A DNA stretch of 64,000 nt, from the NCBI GenBank assembly GCA_017506865.1, contig JAFCMP010000142.1:109936-173935 (forward strand), in the 5' to 3' direction. Under the pieces are notes generated by a model, which was not told the origin of the DNA, did not search any database, and saw only the letters and a list, made by a program, of their open reading frames with translations. Both the position numbers and the translations under genes were made by a program. This DNA is from Tribonema minus. Taxonomy: Eukaryota > Sar > Xanthophyceae > Tribonematales > Tribonemataceae. Position 1 is the first letter of the stretch. Each line of letters begins with the position of its first letter. Below are positions 23,949-33,700 of this stretch, piece by piece.

Positions 23949-26900
23949 ATGGCCACAATGATGTTGGCTCAACAGCAGCATGACATTGGCCTGGCAGGCA
24001 TCCGTCAACTGCGCATAGCACGGGGTGCAGCAGCGCAGGAGAACTCAGTGGACAACAGCAGACCCAGCACAGCATCGGCCGCAGGCGTGGAATGCAGGCC
24101 ATTCCACCGGCAGCGCAGGAGAGTGGAGGATACCCACAAATACCTGACCAGCAAGGTAGATCCAGTTATGAGCGATGCTATCACCTACCTGCTTTTCGCA
24201 CGCCCCCAGGATGTCCGCAGGGCCATGCTGGACTACTTCGTAGCCAGACGAGCCGCCAGGGACAACAACAACAGGAGGCTCTCCTTCAGAGAGCTGGGCC
24301 TAGCCCCGAGAGCCGCGCAGAAGCACGATCGCCTGTACATGGCGAGGGAGATCGGGCCCGTAGTGGCGCACCTCATCAACGCCGTGCTGCGGAGAGCCCC
24401 AGATGACGTGGAGGCCTTCCTGATAGGCCAGCTGCAGGACATGCTGCGCCTGCCGCGCGACGGCGCCAGCGTGCCAGCGCCGCCCGCCACCTCCCGCCCC
24501 AGCACCGCGCGCTCCCGCCTCGCCCTCGCTCAGGAGCTGGACACCGCCGCGGAGCCGCTCCTCGCCCGCAGCGCCAGCGGCAAGAAGGTGACGCCAACGG
24601 CCGCCGCCGCTGCCGCAATGCAGCAGCAGCAGCAGGCGGCAGCGATGCCGCCGCCGACCCTCGCGCCGAAGCCGCCGGAGACAGCGCCGTCGCTCGGCGG
24701 GAAGCGCTCGTCGTCCTACGGCGTGCGCGAGTCCAAGACGGAGCACTGGGACCTCTCCGTCAGCGCCGCGGCGCCGGTGCTGCCGCCGACGCCGCTGACG
24801 GACGCGCAGCTCACGGCGTGCAGCGGCGGCAGTGGCACGGCGGCGGCGGCAGCAGCGCCGCCGAAGCTCGCGTGCCTGCTGCTGCTGGGCCTCGACGGCT
24901 CGGGGAAGACGACGTTGCTGCGCACGCTGCAGGGGGACCCGGCACCGCGGACGCAGCCGACGGTGGGGTTCGCGCCCGCGACGCTCGCGCTGACGCCGGC
25001 GCTGCGCGTCAAGCTGTACGACCTCGGCGGCGGCGCGCGTATACGCGGCATCTGGCAAAACTACTTTCAGGTGAGGCGCGCGCGCGTGCGCGGGCGGCGC
25101 AAGCGAGCAGCGTGCCGTCGACGGCGCGCGTTTGCTCGGTGCCGCGCCGCTGGCGGTGGTCGGTCCAGCTGACCTGCTGACTTTCAGAGCAACAGTGTAT
25201 GTAGCACGTCACTCCCAACATGAACTGGATGTTGTGACGCCATTCCCACTATCAGCACTGCTCACCAACCCACCAACCCCTCACCCCCCTTCGAGTGCAG
25301 GACTGTCACGCCGTGGTCTGGATGCTTGACGCCAGCGCGGAGGGCGCGGAGCGCTGGCACGAAGCGCGCGCGTTGTTCCTGGAGACCATGGCGCACCCGT
25401 ACCTCGTGCAGAAGCCGGTGTTGGTGCTGTGCAACAAGGCGGATGCCGGCGCGCGCTGCGACGCAAACGCAGCTGTCACTGATGCGATCAAGGTGAGCTG
25501 CCGCTGCACGGCGCATATGGATATCATGGATTCTGTAGGACGGCGGCCGGTGGGTTGGCCGGAATAGATAAGCTTGCGGGGGTCGGTCCACTGGTGATCA
25601 TTGCTCAGAGCATTGGTGTGCACGGGCAGGCGGTACGTGCACACTGACTGTCGCATAGCTATGTACTTTGACTTGCTTCTATTTCGCTTCGCAAGAGGCG
25701 CGGAAAACCCTCTTTTGGGATGTGCACTCAATGGAACACTCCTTCTCCGAAGAGAGACTCAAACGTGAACAGGCGCCCACCCCTTCACACTACCACCAAA
25801 CCCCCTCAACCAAACCCTATTGAGGGTTGCCCAGCTGTGAGGCACACTTGTCCCGTCTTGAAAAAGATTTGTGCAGGCCTGGGTTGCCTTTGACTTTTGT
25901 TGAGAGCGCAACCATGTAGTGCACTTTTTACGCGCGGTGCTGCATCTGTGGCAGAGTAGTGACCCACATTCTTGTCATTTGATATAGCAGAAGATGATGG
26001 CTTTTCTGAGTGCTGGTTCAAAGTGGGTGACGCGTGCATGCGCAGTTGTCAGGGCACTTTTAGGAAGGCTAGCACCATCATGATGACAACTTCAGGAGCT
26101 TGTGCAGTCACGACGAACAAAGTGCCTAGAGCTTGTGGTGCGGGGAAGTGACTGGGGTAACCACGCCTAAAACTGCATCCTGCGTACTTTAATGACTTTC
26201 GCTTGACGGCAGAAATCCTTGCCCTAAGCTCTGCCTCTGCCTCACGTCACTAATGCTCGTACAACCCATCTGCAGGTAGCATCGGAGCTGAAGCTGGCGG
26301 ACGTCACCAGCGCGCGCGTCGCACGCTGCAGCGCGCACAGCGCAAAGGCCGCCGCCGCCGCCGCCGCTGCCACCACCACCACCACCACCACCACCACCAC
26401 CAGCAGTGCTCAACCAGAGGCCAGCACCGCCGACGGCGAGCACGTCGCCATGGACAAGCCGCTGGAGGCGGCGCTGGAGTGGCTGCTGGAGCACGTGCGC
26501 GCGAACCACGGCGCGCTGCAGCGGCGCGTCGCGGCGGACGTCGCAGACATGGACGCGCAGTTTGAGGCGCAGAAGGTGCGCAAGCAATTGTGGCATGGCG
26601 GCGCTGGTGCAGAGCCGCGTCTGTGAGCGCTGTCGCTGAGCGCTGCAGCACGGCATGTAGGCGATGGGATGGGTAGGTATGAGCTGGCAGTTCGAGGCGC
26701 AGAAGGTGCGCGAGCGGTGGTGTCAGCAGCGGCGCGCGCGTGTGCTGCAGAGCCGCGGCCGTGAACAGAAGCGCGGTATACACGTCATGAGGTGTATGTC
26801 ATAAAGGTTATGCGCAGTCACTGTGCGCTGCAGCGGCGCGTCGCGGCGGACGTCGCGGACATGGACGCGCACTTCGAGGCGCAGAAGGTGCGCGAGCAGT

Positions 26901-28118
26901 GGTGTCAGCTGTGTGCTGCAGAGCCGCGTATGTGGACGCAGTTGCTGAGCTCTTGCAGCAGGGTATGTGGGTAAATGGGGTAGGTAGGTATGAGCTGGCA
27001 ATTCGAGGGCAGAAGGTGCGCGAGCGGTGGCATCAGCAGCAGCGCGTGCGTGCTGCGGAGCCGCGGTTGTGAACAGAAGCGCGGTATACACGTCTTGAGG
27101 TGTATGTCATAAACGCTATGCGCAGTCACTGTGCGCTGCAGCGGCGTGTTACGGCGGACGTGGCGGACATGAACATGCAGTTGGTGTCAGGTTGCGGCGC
27201 GCGCGCGTGCTGTCGAGCCGCGTCTGTGAGCGCGGTCACTGAGCGCTGCAACACGGTATGTAGGCAAATGGGGTGGGTGTGAGCTGGCAGCGTGAGGCGC
27301 GGACGGAGACAGATGTGAGCGTGCTGCTTTGCGCGCGCCTCTGGCGGGCGCGGTGCGTGCACGGTGCGAGAGCAAGGATTTGTAGGCACACAGATGAGGC
27401 GAACGCGACTACACAACGCTTGCGCGGCGTTCACAGTGCTTGGGAACGCGATGCAAGTCTTGGAGCAACGCAGGCAGCGCTGCATGCCAGTGTGCTGTGG
27501 CACTGCGAAGTACATGCTGCATCCGTGCATGTTGCAACAAACGCTTGCTGCGGCACTTGTCTACACAGCAGGGCCAGAATGGGGGTTCATGCCATGATCA
27601 GCCCGCCACGCACCGCTCATGCAGCATGTCACCCAGCGCTTCTGGCCTGCTCTATGCCCCCATTCACGCCAAGTCTACAAATGTACTGCATCAGGACGCT
27701 CGCGCGCTGACCGTCACCCCCGCGCCCCCCCCCCCCTCCCCCCCCCTCCCCCCCCCGCAGGAAGCCAAGAAGCTGAGCGTGCTGCGCACGGTCCTGCGCA
27801 AGGCCTTCCCCGCCGATGGCACGGCTCCGCAGGACACCTTCCCGCAGGCGGAGGGCCTCGACTTCCTGGCGTCGGAGGTGGGGCAGCAGGGCGGCGCGGC
27901 GGCGCTCCCCGCGCCAGCGCGCCGCGTCGCGGCGCTGCTCGGCTACCAGAAGCTCGCGCTGCAGATGGCGGGCAACATGCGCGCGCCCGTGAGCAAGAAG
28001 AAGCGCGCGATGGAGTGGAGCGAGGTGCTGGCGCTCGTGCTGCGGCTGCGCGCAGAGGTGGGGCTCGGCGAGGGGGAAGGCGTAGTGTCGGATGCTCAGC
28101 AGCAGTGGCAGCAGCAGC

Positions 28119-28161
<43 letters not shown>

Positions 28162-28183
28162 GCAGCAGCACGCGCAGCAGTAG
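23949..28183 (+). CDS. ARL13B-type ciliary GTPase with two N-terminal RIIa-like domains
   Basis: Exons 23949-25070, 25301-25492, 26276-26575 and 27761-28183, all phase 0, give 678 residues. Residues about 63-102 and 128-168 resemble RIIa/DPY-30 docking domains (LLFARPQDVRRAMLDYF; VLRRAPDDVEAFLIGQL). The GTPase domain starts near 310: P-loop GLDGSGKT, then DLGGGARIRGIW, the ARL13 signature in which the usual catalytic Gln is Gly; NKAD about 419 and CSA about 456. After a poly-Thr run comes the ARL13B-specific helix LEAALEWLLEHV and ALQRRV, then a basic region and a poly-Gln tail. ARL13B sits in the ciliary membrane and is the exchange factor for ARL3. The animal protein's N-terminal palmitoylation cysteines are not evident; the docking domains may anchor it instead (inference). 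Confidence 0.94.
26370..26402 (+). repeat. In-frame (ACC)n run coding for poly-threonine
   Basis: About ten ACC codons inside exon 3 of the ARL13B-type gene, after an alanine run, in the loop following the CSA motif. A length change in whole codons would be tolerated in a loop. Confidence 0.9.
26513..27190 (+). repeat. 310-bp tandem copies of an exon 3' end and its donor in ARL13B intron 3
   Basis: The block gcgctgcagcggcg followed by the exon end (FEAQK and GTGCGC donor) begins at 26513 in the real exon and recurs at 26825 and 27133. The shorter block ttcgaggcgcagaaggtgcg also recurs at about 26692, and a variant lacking one base at about 27003. Each copy keeps a donor-like GTGCGC or its neighbourhood, but I see no acceptor that would make it a complete in-frame exon. 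Confidence 0.85.
28096..28180 (+). repeat. CAG repeat coding for the poly-Gln C-terminus of the ARL13B-type protein
   Basis: CAG-rich sequence at the end of the last exon, including 13 uninterrupted CAG codons from 28121 to 28159, followed by PQQHAQQ and a TAG stop. Confidence 0.95.
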
Positions 28184-28585
28184 CATCAGCTTTCGCGATT
28201 CCGATTGGCCAGCACCGTGACGCCTTCGACGGAAGTCAAGGGAGGCATGCGCTCAGCGCAGTGCATTGTGCCGGTTGGTCCACCGGCTGTATATGTCATC
28301 CCCCGTCACAAGATTTTGTGGCAGGTGGCAGGCAGCGTGACACCTGTGAATAATGTATTTCTGTTTGTGAGCATGCTCTTTCTTCTTTTCAGAGACAACT
28401 GCTTGGTGTGTGTGCAATGCCACATCAAGTATTGACCGTGATGATCATGATTTATCTTATAAGCACACTACGTGATAAACAAGGCCCTTCTCGAAACGAG
28501 ACATTCGAGAACCGCCTTATTAACAGGTGTGACATGATGCACAGTCGACACGACACGGAGAGTGCCGCACGCGCCTGGAAGCAGG
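28184..28585. other. Spacer between the ARL13B-type gene and the small TIM gene
   Basis: 402 bases between a stop and a start codon in the same direction. It should hold the ARL13B 3' UTR and the TIM promoter. I see no further feature. Confidence 0.5.
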
Positions 28586-29846
28586 ATGTCTTGGTTTGGA
28601 TTTGGTGGCAAGAAGGAGCCAGCTGGACGCTCCTCGAGCGGCGGCGGCGACGGATTTGGAGATGACAGCTCATTTGCTCCAGCAGATTTCGGCCCAGATC
28701 TAGGCTCAGGATCTGTGGGGGGTAGCCGTGGAGGTGGCGGCGGCACCATGCTGTCCCAGGCTGCCATAGGAGGTCTGCAAGAGCAGCTGGAGGCCGAGCA
28801 GCAAAAGATTCAAATACAGCAGGTGCGACAGGGCATGAGCTTGTGTGTTTGACGTGTTCTAAAGCAAGCCCCACCTCTCAAGTTCATGCGCCTGACATGA
28901 GCCGATCGATTTTGTAAAGCCGCCAGCAGCGGCTGACTTGCTGCCAGCCTTTACCACGTGACCTATTTTATGAGCATCCGTTGCTCGAGGGCGGTGACTT
29001 TAAAAACTTGTCGTACAACCCGTAAGGCAATACTCCTTCTCTGTGGCTGCACATCATCCAACACCAGGGTCTTTACCAACAAAATCCAGATTGTGCTTTT
29101 AAGTACTTTCATCATCATGTGGCACGTCGCATACTACGGGCTTTCAATGCCGATATCCAAGTGTGTTGTGCCTGCTGCATAGTGACAGCTGTCTGCACAG
29201 ACGCTGCTGCAGCATGGCTGAAAGCAAGGCTCCCATGGTCATGTCTGCAAGAGATTGTCTCTGAATTGCGGCTTTGCTCAAACTGTTGCGGTCGCTTCGG
29301 CTGCAGGTCATCGCGCGGTTGACGGAGCTTGCTTTTGAGTCATGCGTGGAAAAGCCCAGCACAAGCCTGAGCAGTAGTGAGGTACGTCAAACGCTACAGC
29401 AGTGGGGTTGGCCTCTGTCTGGAGCTGCGGGGGGGGCACGGGACCTGCTGATGTTTGCTGTTCAATTTCGTGGCGCACCCTCTCATACGGTACCTCGCAG
29501 TTCATGCGGTCCACGATGTCTTGACCGAAGGCCGGGAGGGCTGCAGTGAACTGTACATATCAGCATATGGGGCACCCGCCGCATCGCTTGTGTTCGTCCG
29601 TCAAAGTATCGGCAAAGTACGGCGGCGCCTACAAGGTTGTATGCGCGCATCCTGTGTGCAGTGCCACATCGACCTCATCATGCTGTTAGCTGAGCTTGCG
29701 CTTTGAATTGAGGCGACTGGTGACGCCTGCCCCTGCCCGCTTGCTTCATGCAGGAGCGGTGCATACGCGGCGCCGTCTTCAAGTACCTTGACACAGGCGA
29801 ATTCGTGGTCGGCCGCTTTGCAAAGTCACGGGGACCAGGCCACTAA
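28586..29846 (+). CDS. Small TIM chaperone (Tim8/13-like) with a reduced cysteine set
   Basis: Exons 28586-28822, 29307-29381 and 29754-29846 join in phase 0 and give 134 residues. The N-terminal half is glycine-rich (MSWFGFGGKK), then a helix LQEQLEAEQQKIQIQQ leads into the Tim10/DDP-family core: FESCVEKPSTSLSSSE, then ERCIRGAVFKYLD. The family has two CX3C motifs forming an inner (C2-C3) and outer (C1-C4) disulfide. Here C2 and C3 remain, 14 residues apart as in Tim8 and Tim13, while the positions of C1 (AFESC) and C4 (CIRGA) are both alanine. Small TIMs escort membrane proteins across the mitochondrial intermembrane space. The length exceeds the usual 85-100 residues because of the N-terminus. 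An in-frame ATG at 28562 would add eight residues. Confidence 0.83.
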
Positions 29847-30754
29847 TAACGGCTTAAGATTTGAAGTAGGGGGGGGGGGGGGGGGCAAAGTATGTTGGGG
29901 GGGGTGGGGGGTCGCAGTGCAGCAACTGCACCGCGACATGTGCAGCAGCATGCACAATGTGTATTGGGCGCATGCAGAGGTCAGACGCTGCCGCCGCGCG
30001 TTTTTGCCGGCGATCGACACACCAATGCACACCGCACATTTGAGTTTTTGCTTCGTTTTGTGCGCATCTGTCCTTAATTGCAAGTGCGATGAGGGTGTTG
30101 CTGTGTGAAATTGCAATTGAGGCGCGTTTGCTCAGATCAGCCCAGGACTTGCTGCGGCGGCTGATGCCAACATCCATGACAAAGCACCACATTGGCTTAG
30201 CGCCATGGAATTTCATTGCTGACACATGTGATGCACACTTTGCCTGACTGTCCTACCGACATGAGCAGTTCTCTACATGCCATCAACATCACGTTGCCGT
30301 TGTTGTTGACTATGAACAAAGGGAAGTGCAACAACTCGCTCTTTGCATGTTTGCATGATGGTGGATCTGATAGCCTGGGTCTCTGTGGTTGATGGTCATG
30401 CGTACGTTCACAAATTAATGACCTTCAAGTTGTTGTCGTGGGCACACATTTTCATTGTACACTGAGGTTCTGACTGTCACATGTGAATTGCAGCATCATG
30501 AAGACATAACATGTCTCGTCGGAGGCTTCGCGATGTACACGTGTATACAACTCAGGCAACTTCCAAGCATCAACTTCACCTCCAACTTCCACCAAGGTTG
30601 GTAGGCCAAAGAAGCAGCGATCCTGCTGTAGCGGTAGGCCGTGCAAGGCTTGGATTCAAGCTGCAGAGTGCATCGGTGGGCAACTCTGGCAGTCACAAGT
30701 CTGTGCCCAGGAAGTCATAAGGCTGGAGCTGACTGAGCTGTAAAGTGCAGCACG
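29847..30754. other. Stretch between the TIM and HIBCH-like genes
   Basis: It starts with long G runs (about 29870-29906) right after the TIM stop codon. I find no supported gene in the rest. The end should contain the promoter of the HIBCH-like gene. Confidence 0.45.
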
Positions 30755-33700
30755 ATGCTGGCTGCACGAATTAGTCGCAGGCTGCGGCCAGCTACCTGGG
30801 CATCGTCTGGACCGCAGCGAGCCTTGAGATTCGTTCCAAACACGCCAGAGCTGGTGAGTGACTGCAACGCAAAATACGCATGTGTCCGTGTTCCCTGTGC
30901 AGTGTGTGTAACATGACCATACTTTCCCATGCCAGTACTTCAACAATAATGACTGTGTAGGTGCATTCAATATAGTTGTTTGCCGACTGCAGCTGCTGCA
31001 GTGCCCACATTGCGCTGCTGTCCATCAGTGCCTCAGCGGTTGACATGCAATGCCTGGTGCCACGAACGCAGCATCCATCAAGGCAGCGGACGGTTCATGA
31101 TGCAAACAAACACGCGCTTTTGGCAGACGACAGCACGCCACTGCTGCTGCTTTGCACAGACCCACACATGATCACAATATGCTGCAACACTTTATCTGTC
31201 AGCGGTGTTGGCAGGTATTTTTTTGACAAAACCGATGTTAAAAAACATGACACTGCCAGCTGCATTTGATGCATGCAGTCACCTGCTGATGTCATGTTTG
31301 CGAAACTCTCTTCACCAGGAGGACAAGGAGATTGCCACAGGCGGACGCACAAACCTGCGCTTCCTGCAGTTCAATAAGCTCCAGGTGAGGACAGCAACAC
31401 AGCTTCAAGTCGTGATTTTGTGTGTCCAACATCAGGCTTCTGTCCCCCGCCTCAGATTCCCACCTTGCACAGGCATGCTGCGGATGCTAGCACGGGCATG
31501 TTGTGGAAGCCATGTCACTGCTACAGAGTGCTACAATCATATTCTCATTGCCGAGTGCGCAGCATGCAGTAATTGCAGTGCCTGTGTGCAGAGGCATCCT
31601 GATGCAGTGCATCAACAACAGCACGTTGCACGCGCGGCCACCTAGCATGCGAGCGAGGACAGCATCCGTGCCTGCGGAAGATAATACTGTTGTCGCTGCC
31701 GACTGCTTTTGCGCTTCTGTCGCTGTCATGCGTGCGCGCATTGGCAGACCCCATGACCACTCTGTTGCCGCTGCTAACCGCGCCCATTCCTCTGCCGCTG
31801 CCACGCGTGCGCGCATCGGCAGACGTCAAACTCGCTGGACCTGCAGGCGGCGCGCGCCATCAATGAGGTCCTTTACAAGTGGCACGACAACTACATGGTG
31901 AGGGACGCGCTGTGTACGACTTCCTGCGCAATTACCGGGTGATTTAAGCTTGAATGTGTTAGACGGACGTCACCAGAGCGGCGCAGGCTGGCAGCAACGC
32001 CATTTCGTGCTGCTTGGTTTGTCCTGATGTGATGACTGACGCTGCAGTGCATGTGGTGCGAGCTGTAGGTGGCCTATTACCATCTATGGGTCAAAAGTGT
32101 ATCGCTGAACAGAGGAATTAGAGTATCAGAGGTTTATGGGTGTCCGCAAGCGAGTACACGCGGCATGCGCACAACACAGCAGAAAGTGCAGGTCAGCAGA
32201 GTGCCGGCGTCACGTGCGGCGAGAACACGGCACTTTTGGTCACAGACGGTGCAACATGCTTGGGCGATGTGCTGCCAATACAATACGTACCCCGCACGCC
32301 TGCAAGTCACAGAGCTGCCCTCCCTTCACGCGCCCCCCCACTACTTCCATGCCACCTCTGCCGTCACACACGCTGCCACGTACACCCAATGCCCAGCATA
32401 CGTACCAGCCCAGTCATCACCGCTCGACCGCCGCGCCGCAGGTGAAAGCCGTGGTGCTGACGGGCGCGCGCGAGTGCTTTTGCAGCGGCGCCGACGCGCT
32501 GGCGCTGCGGCGGGGGGGCGGGGGGCGAGAACGAGCGCTGCAGGGGGGGGGGGGGGGGGGGGCGCCGGCGGCGGGGGCCAAGCTGCGGCGCGAGGTCGCG
32601 CGGCTCGCGTACCGGACGCGGCGGTACCCGCTGCCGCTAATCAGCGTGGTGAACGGCGCGGCGCTTGGCGGCGGTTTCGCGCTGCTGCAGGTGAGATGAT
32701 TATGGTGTGTTTCGGGTGATGAGGCGGCGCTGCACAGTCAAAGCAGACGCCGCTATGTAGGGGAGGCGACGGCGATGCATTCGCGGTGATGGGGGCAGCG
32801 CTGCGCAGTCATGTGCACGTGCTGCTGGGGGATGCCCCGTGGCAGTTGCGGCTGCGTAGTGGCGCCTGGCGCGTCGGCATCCGCCGCCCTCTTTGCTGGC
32901 CACAATGGTCATTGTCAAAGTTGAAGTCAACAACCTGTCCTGGAGGGGCGCGTGCGAGTGCCCTTTGGAGAGCTCAGATTCGTGCAGCGGCGAGAGCCTA
33001 GCACTTTGACTGTGAAAAGGCGGCCTGCAGCTTCGCGGCGCTGGACTTCACCACCCTGCAGAGGGCAGCGATAACTCTCCCAGTCGGTGACTCTCCACGC
33101 AGCCATTCGTATCTCCAGTCACCGCAGCCCACGGGCTGAGGCAAATGCGGCATTGGTGCAGGCCACCTTGTCCTTGTAGCTCACTGTCGTGCGTGCACTC
33201 CGCCACTCGAAGTTAGCTCGATGAAGTTAGCTCGCCGAACGGCGCTTGTGCCTTGTCCCCCAGCAGCTTGAGGTTGAGTGCTGCAGCCCTGAGCTTCCCG
33301 GCCGGTGCGTCCGGCGCAGCGGCGCAGGCGGCCTCGCAGCGGCCGCAGTCTTTGACAACAGGCCAGCGCTCTCTGGCCTTGGCGCCAAGGGGGTGATTCG
33401 TGCTGCGGTGCCATGCCATGCGCCAGCGAGCGTGCGCCTGCGCGCAGCTCTACGCGCTGGTATTGTCACCACCTCTGCTGCTGCCGATGCTCGTTGACGC
33501 GCGGCCACCGCAGCCGCACTTCAGGCGATCGCATTTACTGCTGTCTAGCCGTGGCTCTGCGGCTGTTCCTCTACCGCGTTGATGCCATATAAGCTGCAGA
33601 GCGGTTGCGGCAGGAGGCGAGTAGGTACGCCCCGTCTAAGAATTGAAGTCGTCGGGACGTGCGAATGCGGCGGTGCGTCTCCACGCGGACCACGTCGAGT

